The notes beneath the pieces were generated by a model. The model was not told the origin of the DNA, ran no database searches, and was given only the letters and a program-made list of their open reading frames with translations. The position numbers and the translations under genes are program-made. A stretch of 64,000 bases of DNA, from positions 1 to 64,000 of the forward strand of contig NW_026042461.1 of NCBI RefSeq assembly GCF_023856365.1, written 5' to 3'. This DNA comes from Brienomyrus brachyistius. Taxonomy: Eukaryota > Chordata > Actinopteri > Osteoglossiformes > Mormyridae. Position 1 is the stretch's first letter, and each line of letters starts with the position of its first letter. This document shows, one piece after another, positions 10,931 to 21,636 of the stretch.

Positions 10931-11056
10931 ATGGCTGTGTCAACCAGCGGAGCTCCGGAGCCTCTGGAGAAACACGCGGCAAAAAAGGCTCGCATACGGT
11001 CTTCCAGAGTTTGGGAATACTTCAGTCATGACACCTTTTCTGCGCCTCTACTGTAG
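10931..11056 (+). pseudogene. Possible hAT/ZBED N-terminal fragment, unit A
   Basis: Frame of 41 codons starting ATGGCTGTGTC. It has a short acidic/basic leader, then KKARIRSSRVWEYF, which resembles the start of a BED zinc finger (basic stretch followed by S-x-VW-x-x-F) of hAT transposases and ZBED proteins. The zinc-binding Cys and His residues that should follow are absent because the frame stops. It may be an exon edge or a truncated transposon. Weak call. Confidence 0.3.
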
Positions 11057-11661
11057 CTGGCGTTAATGACGCTGTTTCAGCCATTTTATATTTTCTGTTT
11101 ACTTATTCTGTCATGTAAGACTGAGACAAATTATCGTTTACGACTATTCTTACACACTGTAGCCTGACTTGCTGACTTAAGTAAGCTTAACTATAAGCTA
11201 CCTTTGCTAGTGTTTGTGAATAACATGTTTCTCTAGTTATGAAATTATTCCATGTTTTAGCATCTGTTTCAACATTAAAGTCAAATTGGTATATTGAAAT
11301 ATGTAAAAACTATTGAACTATTAGCTTAAGTCTAACATAGAAAATCCTACTGAATCTCTTAAGATTTTCCTTTTTTGTTAATGCACTAATGTTTAAGAAG
11401 TGTCTTAAATTGAATTTCAGATTTGTGTGTGGGTGGGAGTGGGTGAATTGTATTAAATTCATACATTCATTCTTTTGGCTCAGACATTACTGACCTAAAA
11501 CAAATTGAGGCATTGGGTAAGTGCTTAAATTAGCTACTAAATGGCAAAAAATATTCTAAATATCACATTTTCCATTCTTCGGTATAATTTTAATGAATCA
11601 CCTATGCTGCCAAACATTAACGCATAGATTGTCACAACACTCTATGTTTTAGTTCTTCTTT
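11057..11661. other. No feature seen
   Basis: AT-rich stretch without a supported gene, RNA or recognisable repeat. Equivalents are 33047-33651 and 58058-58642; the unit C copy lacks about 20 bp near 58500. Confidence 0.5.
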
Positions 11662-11961
11662 ATGTGTATAGGACGGTGTGATGGTTCTGGTGGTGGGTGT
11701 GGCCGACGCTGCTCGCGATGTTTGGCTATGCTGCAGTCCCAGGGACCAAGTTGGAACACATTTCCACCTTCAAGCTTAGGTGGAAAAACGGCACCGAGAC
11801 CCAGCAGCAGGACAACTTCTTGTCCAGACAACCAGCCCTGCTTCATCATTGAAGTAAGCCCTGTGAACAGGAGCGAGATGTACTTCTGCAGTGGATGTTA
11901 TAGCGGAAAGAACATCCCCATCCTCACGTCTGCCGGAGTGCCCCCTCAAGTGGGTGTGTGA
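11662..11961 (+). pseudogene. Possible decayed Ig V-set-like exon, unit A
   Basis: GC-richer than its surroundings, with sensible protein fragments spread over frames. One frame gives YAAVPGTKLEHISTFKLRW then KNGTETQ. A second gives CFIIEVSPVNRSEMYFCSG, which looks like the end of an immunoglobulin V domain (hydrophobic strand, then a Y-x-C near the second conserved cysteine). A TATAG acceptor-like site precedes it. If correct, it is an exon broken by at least one frameshift. No other Ig exon is visible nearby. Confidence 0.3.
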
Positions 11962-12000
11962 CTTAACTCGATGGATGAATTGGACAGAATGTACTGTTAC

Positions 12001-12605
12001 TAGAGGTCGACCGATATGGGTTTTTCAAGTCAAGGGTCAGGCGATGGCCGATATATGCTGCTGATTTTTTTTGGCCGATAATTGGACGTTTTCCCCTCTA
12101 TTTGCATGGTAAAATATCACACTAATAATAACAAACGATACACAAAATTTCTCAATTTAGCATTTATTGAATACTCAACTTGGAAACAATAACACATTTA
12201 TAAACAATAAAAATAGCAGCATCAGAATCTCTGTTAGTGCACAATATAGCAGCAAACTCCTCATGTTTGACGGAAGGAAATTTGTAAACAATACAAAAAG
12301 GAATAAGCATGTTATCTTTAGTTGTAATCCCACTTCCAGTCCCTGAGTCTTACTCACCACACTCATACTTCACAGCAAACAGACAGCAGTTAATTAACCA
12401 GAAGAGAAAAATGCAAAAACACAACAGAACTTGTAAATAATAACAAACTAATAGACAATAAAAATAGCAGCATCAGAATCTCTATTAGTGCCAAATATAG
12501 CAGCAAACTCCTCATGTCTGACGGAAGGAAAATTTGTAAATACACAAAGGAATGAGCACATCTTCAGTTTTAATCCCATTTCCAGTCCCTGAGTCTTCCT
12601 CATCC
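12001..12605. repeat. hAT-like end and internal tandem duplication, unit A
   Basis: Starts TAGAGGTCGACCGATATGGG with GGCCGATATATGCTG and TTGGCCGATAATTGGACG, a dispersed fish repeat whose start resembles a transposon terminus (hAT-like, from memory). Further on, a stretch of about 170 bp is imperfectly duplicated: AATAAAAATAGCAGCATCAG ... TCCAGTCCCTGAGTCTT occurs at about 12206-12352 and 12458-12596. Confidence 0.5.
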
Positions 12606-12610
12606 CACAA

Positions 12611-12668
12611 GCAGGCAAGGCATGTCACCCCGGTTGTGTGACACTTATTTTATATAATAAAATAAGTG
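12611..12668. repeat. Satellite monomer fragment plus 12-bp-arm palindrome
   Basis: 12611-12660 matches part of the satellite monomer (GCAGGCAAGGCATGTCACCC ... TGTGTGACA-TTATTTTATATA) although it is 2.5 kb from the array. 12642-12668 is a perfect inverted repeat: arms CACTTATTTTAT and ATAAAATAAGTG, loop ATA. It marks the joint between the monomer piece and the GC-rich segment. Copies: 34611-34668 (palindrome 34642-34668) and 59592-59649 (palindrome 59623-59649). Confidence 0.8.
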
Positions 12669-13917
12669 CCCCCTGCGGCCCCAGAGCCCGAGCAGCCGTC
12701 TCCGCTGCCTGCAGCTACCGCGCCCACGTCCGAGGCGCTTTCCCTGCCTGCAGCTCCCGGGCAGGCGCCCCCTCTGCAGCCTGCAGCTCCAGTCCCTGGC
12801 CCCACTCCAGTCCCTTCTCCCCCTGTGACTCTGGTACCCTCACCCCGACGAGCCCGACCCCGGCCGCAGGTCCTTATGTCTGTGTCCCATAAGGGGAGAG
12901 GACACAGACGCACGGCTGGGGTCCCACCCGCCCAGCCCCCTGGCTCGCCCTCCCTCGCCGGCGCTAGGGCTTGGTCGGCACCTGCGGGTCCTGGCCCTCC
13001 GGGTCGGCTGTCGTCTGCGGGTCCCCCTCCGCGGCCTCGTCGCCCTGCCTCGGTCCCTCCTCCGGCGTCTTATCGGTTGCCTGCGGGCCCCCCGACGGCG
13101 GCTCCTCATTCGCCTGCTGGTCCTCCCGCTCTGGCGTGTCGGAGGACGTCGCCGTCTGCTGCGGCTCCCCCTCTCTCCTTGCCCTCGCCAGGGTCCCTTC
13201 CAGCTCCTTCGTCCCCTTCCCTGGTCTCCCCTCCGACTCCCTCCTTCGTCCCTGCGTCTGTCCCTCACCCCGTCTCCTCGGCCCCTCCGGCTCCGGCCTC
13301 CCGGCCGCCTGCAGCCCTTCCGGCTGCCTCCCGTCGCCCGCTGGGTCTCCCTCGGGCTCCTCTTGGTTCCCCCTCCTTCTCTCCCTGGCCTCCCGTCTTT
13401 GTCCCTCCTGCCTCTGCTCCCCCTCGCTTTGTTCCTCCTGTCTCTGTCCCTCCTCTCTTTGTCCCTCGTCCCTCTGGCTTCTGCTCCTCTTTCCCCGATG
13501 TTCCCTTCGTTCACTCCCGGTCCTTTTGTCCTGCCTGTTCCCTCCGTGTCCCCCTTTCTGATCTGTTTCTCTGCCTTTCCTGTCTTATGTCAAGTCTTGT
13601 CCTGGCTCCTTCCCCTGTGCCAGTTCTGTCTGTCCGTTCTGTTCCCTGTCCCTCATTAATGAGGTTTTATATAGATATACATATATGCCCGGCTTGTCCG
13701 CTCCTCGTGTGTGCCACGCCCCCTGATTACCCACGTGTGCTTCCCTGATCGTCTCCTGCTTTGCCCGATTACTTTGATTAGTCATGACCTATTTTAAGTC
13801 CTGGTCTTACCTGTTTGCCCTGTCCGTCATTGTAGTTTGTCAATGCCTGCGTTCCGTCCTGCTCTACCCGCTCCGTTTCCCCGATTAAAGACCCGTTTTC
13901 ACAAACACAAAAAAAAC
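12669..13917 (+). mobile_element. GC-rich poly(A)-tailed retroelement 3-prime segment, unit A
   Basis: About 1.25 kb of C-rich DNA unlike its AT-rich neighbours. One frame (12666-13748, no natural start) codes a low-complexity Pro/Ala/Ser/Val peptide, with phrases such as PPAAPEPEQPSPLP and VPPVSVPPLFVPRPS. The 3-prime end has CCCGATTAAAGACCCGTTTTC, an ATTAAA polyadenylation-type signal, and then CACAAAAAAAA. This looks like the 3-prime end of a retrotransposon or retrocopy. It is bracketed by satellite monomer pieces, so it apparently inserted into a monomer. Confidence 0.55.
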
Positions 13918-13937
13918 TATATGTATACATATACATA

Positions 13938-15106
13938 CACTGAACAAAAATATAAACGCAACACTTTTGTTTTTGCTCCCATTTTTCATGAGATGGACTT
14001 AAAGATCTACAATTCATTCCAGATACACAATATTACCATTTCTCTCAAACATTTCTCACAAATCAGTCTAAATGTGTGATAGTGAGCACTTCTGCTTTGC
14101 TGAGATAATCCATCCCACCTCACAGGTGTGCCACATCAAGATGCTGATCTGACATCATGGGTAGTGCACAGGTGTACCTTATACTGCCCACAATAAAAGG
14201 CCACCCTGGAATGTGCAGTTTTGTCTCACAGCAAAATGCCACAGATGCCACAAGCATTGAGGGAGCGTGCAATTGGCATGCTGACAGCAGGAATGTCAAC
14301 CAGATCTGTTGCTCGTGCATTGAATGTTCATTTCTCAACCATAAGCCGTCTCCAAAGGCGTTTCAGAGAATATGGCAGTACATCCAACCGGCCTCACAAC
14401 CGCAGACCACGTGTAACCACACCAGCCCAGGACCTCCACATCCAGCAGGTTCACCTCCAAGATCGTCTGAGACCAGCCACTCAGACAGATGATGCACGGC
14501 CCCATGTTGCAAGGATCTGTACACAGTTCTTGGAAGCTGAAAATGTCCCAGTTCTTGCATGGCCAGCATACTCACCGGACATGTCACCCGTTGAGCATGT
14601 TTGGGATGTGCTTGACCGGCGTATACGACAGCGTGTACCAGTTCCCACTAATATCCAACAACTTCGCACAGCCATTGAAGAGGAGTGGACCAACATTCCA
14701 CAGGCCACAATTGACAATCTGATAAACTCTATGCGAAGAAGATGTGTTGCATTGTATGAGGCAAATGGTGGTCACACCAGATACTGACCGGTTCTGAGTC
14801 CCCAGACCCCCAATAAAGCAAAAAACTGCACATTCCAGGGTGGCCTTTTATTGTGGGCAGTATAAGGTACACCTGTGCACTACCCATGATGTCAGATCAG
14901 CATCTTGATGTGGCACACCTGTGAGGTGGGATGGATTATCTCAGCAAAGCAGAAGTGCTCACTATCACACATTTAGACTGATTTGTGAGAAATGTTTGAG
15001 AGAAATGGTAATATTGTGTATCTGGAATGAATTGTAGGTCTTTAAGTCCATCTCATGAAAAATGGGAGCAGAAACAAGAGTGTTGCGTTTATATTTTTGT
15101 TCAGTA
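13938..15106 (+). mobile_element. Tc1 element with 285-bp inverted repeats, unit A
   Basis: A 1,169-bp Tc1/mariner element flanked by TA (13936-13937 and 15107-15108). Terminal inverted repeats of about 285 bp run from CACTGAACAAAAATATAAAC at the left (13938-14222) and in reverse from 15106 to 14822. They match closely over their full length, an IR/DR-like long-end layout. Between them is only a shortened transposase gene. The element sits in a satellite monomer: TATACATATACATA lies on the left and TATATATTTATGGGTG, the next monomer segment, on the right. Confidence 0.93.
14236..14787 (+). pseudogene. Tc1 transposase with in-frame internal deletion, unit A
   Basis: Open frame of 183 residues against about 340 in full-length Tc1 transposases. 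Start is the ATG at 14236. Residues 5-47 form the first helix-turn-helix (ALRERAIGMLTAG, SVARALNVHFSTISRLQRRF), and RRPRV at 57-60 marks the GRPR-like hook. At about residue 84 the DNA-binding half is joined in frame to the end of the catalytic domain (ATQT then DDARPHVARIC). D85 and E120 (SPDMSPVEHVW) keep the DD34E spacing of 34 residues, but the first catalytic Asp and about 150 residues are gone. It should bind ends but not cut. It ends GGHTRY, as is usual for this group. Confidence 0.9.
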
Positions 15107-15315
15107 TATATATTTATGGGTGTATCGAGACTAGATGGTCAGTATGGATAACTAAGGTGCACTAAAACTGGGTGAGCAGGCAAGGCATGTCACCCAGGTT
15201 GTGTGACAATTATTTTATATAAATGTATATATGTATATATATATTCCATCCACCATCCCTCCTTTACGGAGAACTGCGTTATTTTTATTGTCCATTACGA
15301 AAAAAATAAAAAAAC

Positions 15316-15347
<32 letters not shown>

Positions 15348-15566
15348 TATTTATGGGTGTATCGAGACTAGATGGTCATTATGGATAACTAAGGTGCACT
15401 AAAACTGGGTGAGCAGGCAAGGCATGTCACCCAGGTTGTGTGACAATTATTTTATATAAATGTATATATATATATATATATTCCATCCACCATCCCTCCT
15501 TTACGGAGAACTGCGTTATTTTTCTTTTCTATTGCTAATAAAAAAACTATATATATGTACATATAT

Positions 15567-15612
<46 letters not shown>

Positions 15613-15799
15613 GTGTATCGAGACTAGATGGTCAGTATGGATAACTAAGGTGCACTAAAATTGGGTGAGCAGGCAAGGCATGTCACCCAGGTTGTGTGAC
15701 AATTATTTTATATATATGCATATACATATTCCATCCACCATCCCTCCTTTATGGAGAACTGCGTTATTTTTATTGTCTATTGCAAAAAAAAAACAGAAA

Positions 15800-15860
<61 letters not shown>

Positions 15861-15972
15861 TATTCATGGGTGTATCGAGACTAGATGGTCATTCTGGATA
15901 ACTAAAGTGCACTAAAATTGGGTGAGCAGGCAAGGCATGTCACCCAGGTTGTGTGACAATTATTTTATATAA

Positions 15973-16026
<54 letters not shown>

Positions 16027-16310
16027 CATCCACCATCCCTCCTTTACGGAGAACTGCGTTATTTTTCTTTTTTATTGCTAATAAAAAAACTATATATATA
16101 TACATATATATTTATGGGTGTATCGAGACTAGATGGTCATTATGAATAACTAAGGTGCACTAAAATTGGGTGAGCAGGCAAGGCATGTCACCCCGGTTGT
16201 GTGACAATTATTTTATATATATATTCCATCCACCATCCCTCCTTTACGGAGGACTGCTTTATTTTTAATATCCATTGCGAAAAAAAAACACAAGAAAAAG
16301 AAAAAATATC

Positions 16311-16349
<39 letters not shown>

Positions 16350-16454
16350 GGGTGTGTCGAGACTAGATGGTCAGTATGGATAACTAAAGTGCACTAAAAT
16401 TGGGTGAGCAGGCAAGGCATGTCACCCAGGTTGTGTGACAATTATTTTATATAA

Positions 16455-16491
<37 letters not shown>

Positions 16492-16808
16492 TATATATAT
16501 ATATTCCATCCACCATCCCTCCTTTACGGAGAACTGCGTTATTTTTCTTTTCTATTGCTAATAAAAAAACTATATATATGTACATATATATATATATATA
16601 TGGGTGTATCGAGACTAGTTGGTCATTATGGATAACTAAGTTGCACTAAAATTGGGTGAGCAGGCAAGGCATGTCACCCAGGTTGTGTGACAATTATTTT
16701 ATATATATATGTATATATATATTCCCTCCACCACCCCTCCTTTACGGAGGACTGCTTTATTTTTAATATCCATTGCGAAAAAAAAACACAAGAAAAAGAA
16801 AAAATATC

Positions 16809-16869
<61 letters not shown>

Positions 16870-16972
16870 GTGTGTCGAGACTAGATGGTCAGTATGGATA
16901 ACTAAAGTGCACTAAAATTGGGTGAGCAGGCAAGGCATGTCACCCAGGTTGTGTGACAATTATTTTATATAA

Positions 16973-17020
<48 letters not shown>

Positions 17021-17325
17021 CATCCACCATCCCTCCTTTACGGAGAACTGCGTTATTTTTCTTTTCTATTGCTAATAAAAAAACTATATATATGTACATA
17101 TATATATATATATATATGGGTGTATCGAGACTAGTTGGTCATTATGGATAACTAAGTTGCACTAAAATTGGGTGAGCAGGCAAGGCATGTCACCCAGGTT
17201 GTGTGACAATTATTTTATATATATATGTATATATATATTCCCTCCACCACCCCTCCTTTACGGAGGACTGCTTTATTTTTAATATCCATTGCGAAAAAAA
17301 AAACACAAGAAAAAGAAAAAATATC

Positions 17326-17370
<45 letters not shown>

Positions 17371-18240
17371 GTGTGTCGAGACTAGATGGTCAGTATGGAT
17401 AACTAAGGTGCACTAAAATTGGGTGAGCAGGCAAGGCATGTCACCCAGGTTGTGTGACAATTATTTTATATAAATGTATATATATATATATATATATTCC
17501 ATCCACCATCCCTCCTTTACGGAGAACTGCGTTATTTTTCTTTTCTATTGCTAATAAAAAAACTATATATATATGTACATATATATATATATATGGGTGT
17601 ATCGAGACTAGTTGGTCATTATGGATAACTAAGTTGCACTAAAATTGGGTGAGCAGGCAAGGCATGTCACCCAAGTTGTGTGACAATTATTTTATATATA
17701 TGTATATATATATTCCATCCACCATCCCTCCTTTATGGAGAACTGCGTTATTTTTATTGTCTATTGCAAAAAAAAAAACAAAAAAAACTATATATATATA
17801 CATATATATTTATGGGTGTATCGAGACTAGATGGTCATTATGAATAACTAAGGTGCACTAAAACTGGGTGAGCAGGCAAGGCATGTCACCCAGGTTGTGT
17901 GACAATTATTTTATATATATGTATATATATATTCCATCCACCATCCCTCCTTTACGGAGAACTGCGTTATTTTTATTGTCTATTGCAAAAAAAAAAACAA
18001 AAAAAACTATATATATATATACATATATATATATGGGTGTATCGAGACTAGAAGGTCATTATGCATAACTAAAGTGCACTAAAATTGGGTGAGCAGGAAA
18101 GGCATGTCACCCCAGTTGTGTGACAATTATTTTATATATATGTATATATATATATATATTCCCTCCACCACCCCTCCTCTACGGAGGACTGCTTTATTTT
18201 TATTTCCATTGCAAAAATAAAAAATTTTAAAACACAAAAA
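15107..18240. repeat. AT-rich satellite block 2 (13 monomers)
   Basis: Thirteen monomers of about 218-266 bp. Each contains GGGTGTRTCGAGACTAG, then GGGTGAGCAGGCAAGGCATG, a short inverted repeat TGTCAC...GTGACA, and CATCCACCATCCCTCC. Length varies mainly in the (TA)n tracts. Monomers fall into types by the segment before the A-run: CTTTTCTATTGCTAAT, ATTGTCTATTGC and TTAATATCCATTGCG. In the middle of the block the first and third types alternate, a dimeric higher-order pattern of about 500 bp. The left edge is the right end of a Tc1 inserted in the first monomer. Short translations rich in Ile-Tyr from this block are not genes. Confidence 0.95.
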
Positions 18241-18370
18241 AAAAAAAAAAACGAAAATAATAATAATAAAAATAATTTTGAATGTGTATTCAAATAAGTT
18301 TGAATGTGTGTGAACTATATATAAATATATATATACACATGCATATACAGAAATATATACACACACACAC

Positions 18371-18401
<31 letters not shown>

Positions 18402-18434
18402 CACACACTCACATAAACACATACACACACTGTG

Positions 18435-18796
18435 TACAGTCTTATGCAAAGGTTTGGCACCCCTTGACAAATAACATCTTTTCAATTACAAAAGCAACAA
18501 TATCAGTTAATACAGTCTCTTTAGGAACTGGGGGAAAAATACACAATATTTTCAGCAAACATTGATGAATAGTTACTTTTTATGCCATAAATTGAACAAA
18601 ATTACAAAATAAAAACATTATTATGGCACTCTGCAAAAGTTTGGGCACCCTACGTAATCAGTACTTAGTAACACCTCCTCTGCCAGATATCACAGCTTAC
18701 AAGCGCTTCTTATAGCCAGCTGAAAGGCTTTCAGTTCTTGTACTTGGGATTTTCTCACATTCTTCCTTGCAAAAGGCTTCTAGTTCTGTAATATTC
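18435..18796 (-). mobile_element. Tc1-like transposon relic, unit B copy
   Basis: Same relic as at 935-1294, with the same C-terminal TKY-stop ending and internal stop. It has one extra A near the stop and one extra T in the flanking terminal sequence. Confidence 0.65.
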
Positions 18797-19433
18797 TAAT
18801 ATATCAAGGGCTGTATTGTCAAATAGGAGATCGGCAGCATTCTCCCACCTGAGAAAACTGTACTACAATGCCCTTGATAGTGTGTAGAAACACACTCGTC
18901 AGCTCTAGTCCTCCTGTAACAATGCAAAAGGACTGGCAACCCTCAGGTATTTATGCGTGCGATTGTATGATAAATTCACCCTGACAGTCTCACACTTCTC
19001 TTGGTACCAACAGGTCTCATGGAATATATAAAAGGCAACTGCAACAATTATACTCGGCACTAAACATCGAGGCACGGAAATGCAGCAGAGCTTGTGTATT
19101 TCTCAGGATGCATTCTAGTAAAATGCCCGGAAAATGAGCTAAAGACATATTTCAAGGGGCACTATATAAAACCGATGGAAATTTTACTGATTAAATAAAA
19201 GGAAAAGCATCGTTTGAAAAATCACAAATGTTTCTAAGATTCAATGCATCGCTTTTTGACCACATCATAGCGATGAACACATCATTGTTCCTGACAATGT
19301 CCTAATACAGAAATAAAACTTTATGTTGGTAAACTCAAAAAGCCTTCAGCTGTCACACTGGCTAACGATCTCAAACGATTATAAAGCAGCATTTTGAAAA
19401 GCGCTGTTTTAAAATAACAGATACAACACTTAC

Positions 19434-19722
19434 CTTGTCTTCTGGCCAAATGCTTTTCACGGCTTGGCACTCCAACGGTGCTGAAACGAAATTTGTATTT
19501 CCTCCTACCTCGTTGGCCCTTCAGTTCTTCTTTTCTCCCTTTGGATGTTTTTTTCCTTCTTCTTTGGATATTGTTTTTTATTTTTGTTTGTTTTTTTTTA
19601 CTTTGCATGTTTTTCCTTCTTCGGATATTATTTTTTTGGCTTATTTTTTTAGACGATGTTTTTTTCGTCTTCTTTAAAAATTGATTTTTTTCGTCTTCTT
19701 TAAATATTGTTTTTTTTTTCAT
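19434..19722 (-). CDS. Lysine/arginine-rich 5-prime coding exon, unknown gene
   Basis: Open exon of 289 nt: 96 codons plus one base, ending at a consensus donor AAG-GTAAGT. The peptide starts MKKKTIFKED and is extremely basic and low in complexity (runs such as KKTKKTSSKK and RRRKKTSKGRK), ending with a less biased part (KYKFRFSTVGVPSREKHLAR). Such composition suits a nucleic-acid-binding or chromatin-type protein, but I recognise no family. If the donor is ignored the frame continues to a stop at 19321. A TATA/CCAAT promoter lies upstream at the right distance. The A-rich strand also makes a chance frame possible, so the gene is a hypothesis. Confidence 0.4.
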
Positions 19723-19813
19723 CCTTTTGATGTTGTTTTACGGAACAAGAGCCGTACAGTGCTACTCTATCAGGAGGTAGCGCCAACTGAACGCCTTGAA
19801 GCAGTACCCAGCT

Positions 19814-19913
19814 CTTTTATAGGGAGCGTCAACCCGAAGTCAAGTTCTAGAACGTTGCACTCACTTTTCATTGGTTTCCCAGCTATGCTGTCAGAATAAT
19901 GTTTGCTGATTGG
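19814..19913 (-). promoter_or_regulatory. TATA and CCAAT promoter, unit B copy
   Basis: Minus-strand CCAAT boxes at 19913-19909 and 19874-19870, GTTCTAGAAC between them and the TATA box, and TATAAAAG ending at 19814, about 90 bp before the ATG at 19722. Identical in layout to the unit A and C copies. Confidence 0.5.
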
Positions 19914-21096
19914 TCGAAAATTTTAAAACGTACCCGAGTACTGTAAAAAAAACTCAAGATCTTGCTACCCTACGGAGCACCCATAAGGTGATTTTTTTTA
20001 TACGTTATATGCAGCTATTTGTAGCAGGCCGTAATTAGACTAATCCACCCTTTGTCAATAAAGCCAACAAGAGAACAGGTTGCCCAAAGTTTGCTCAGGT
20101 ACACGCCACAGCACAACCTTAAAAACACATCCAGCACAAATCACACTAGTGAATGACACAGCAAATCACAGCAATAAAAAAGACCCCTATGGGCAATCCA
20201 GCACCCAGACTACAGGTGCCAAAAGGCCCAGCCTGCCTAATAATGAACCCAAAATATACATACAACAAAGAAAAAGACACAAACAAAAAAGAAAATAAAA
20301 CTAGCCAGCTGCTCCCACTAAACCCCGCTCCCGAGGCCACTAAGCCGGCTGGCTTGATAATACACGATACAACCTCAGATAAAACATATTAAAGCAACAC
20401 CAGGGAGGTTTACAACCTGATCCTTAAAATTATCGACCCGTAATTCCACCTTGAAAACCCCTAAAGAACAGTAGTTTACCCCATGACTCACTGCCCCATT
20501 CAAACAAAAAAAAAACAGGTTTTTGGGGTAACCTTTAGGTCAGCTCTTCAAAACCAGGTATGAGGACTCTTCAGCTAATCAGTCCTCTAATTAGAAATCT
20601 AATTAGGGAGTTGCAGCGAAAACCTGCATACACACCGGCCCTTTGCGGATAAGATTGTTCACCCCTGAAACAAGCAAACAGAAAGGCTGCTACACTGCAA
20701 ATTCAATATGCCCGCCGATGCTCCACCAAATCTATCAGGACCCTGCCTGTCTTTCCCGTGCCTGCTCCTTTGCCAATATGCCCTACCATCGGAACATGCA
20801 CAGCCATCTCGCCCCGGCTATGCCTCCAGTCCGAACTGCAGTTCCTATACCTGCCTATAATTGCCTGGCTACAATCCATCCCCCAAAATGAAATTGATGA
20901 CCCAACGATCACAGCTAAGAATTCTATCCCCAAACCACTGGTCTTCCTCCCCAACCGAACGATCATTCACTGACCGTGGTAACTTATAAGGGTTGGTATG
21001 ATGACCAGTGGTGGACCTCACCGAACGTTTAACTGGTCTCTACACCTCGGGGGGGACATAACCTCCTCCATTATACGAGGCCTACTTGTGGATGCT

Positions 21097-21636
21097 CTAT
21101 TGCGACCCCTCCCACCAGCCCTGTCCCCGTAAAATCACAGAGTCCTCATCCGATTCCATTTCTGTTGCCCCTGTGGGCAACCCAGACTCAGGAGACATTA
21201 CCAGAACATCTTCCCCTGACATAACAACCCCCTGTGGTACTGGACGCAACTCTGTTCGGTGAACTTGACGGACAACCCCGTCCCCCTCCATTGGAGTTGC
21301 AGAGTAAACTGCACCCTGATCTTGGGGACACCGAACTACCATATACAAACAGGCATCCCAATGATCCTGTATTTTACCTCGAACATGGTTCCGCAAACAC
21401 ACCAGCTGACCTTCATCAAACCCCTAATCATTAACCAACTCATTGTGTTTCCGATTTCGTGGTGTGGCTTGTTCCTCCAACTAAGCCTTCACATACTCTT
21501 GAAGCACCTGCAAACTTTCCTGATGGTTTTGTACCCATTCCTCCAAAGGTCCACCATACTGACTGATCCCGGCAGGAGCCTGAAGATAGTGTATCGGTAA
21601 TCGAGGCTCACAGCCAGACCTTAAATAAAAAGGCAT
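21097..21636 (-). pseudogene. Ty3/gypsy integrase C-terminal remnant
   Basis: A single minus-strand frame of 180 codons matches the end of fish Ty3/gypsy polyproteins. It has CEPRLPIHYL (after the integrase core), GGPLEEWV, a charged helix, EGQLVCLRNH, KIQDHWDACLYMVVRCP, GAVYSATP and VRQVHRTELRPVP. Two in-frame stops (after EYVKA and after ELVND) show it is dead. No reverse transcriptase, protease or integrase catalytic core is visible nearby, so only about the last 180 residues survive. It is identical in architecture to the unit C copy, hence older than the amplification. Confidence 0.75.

Larger units (their letters stand above)
1..15106. repeat. Macro-repeat unit A (left-truncated)
   Basis: First of three head-to-tail copies of a 22-25 kb unit. 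It begins inside a satellite block and ends at the right end of a Tc1 element. Its parts recur in the same order and orientation in units B and C, with near-identical sequence by eye. It lacks 4,471 bp present in the other two units; the junction is at 3820-3822, where three bases (CAC) are shared by both edges. The lysine-rich exon of this unit also carries frame-breaking homopolymer changes. Confidence 0.95.

Noticed and set aside
12840..13514. Arg-rich frame opposite the GC-rich segment
   Set aside because: Mirror of a C-rich Pro-coding strand; low complexity, and broken by C-run indels in other copies.
15107..18240. Regular direct repeats resembling a CRISPR array
   Set aside because: Monomers of 220-270 bp with (TA)n tracts in fish-type DNA are satellite; there are no short repeats with unique spacers and no cas genes.
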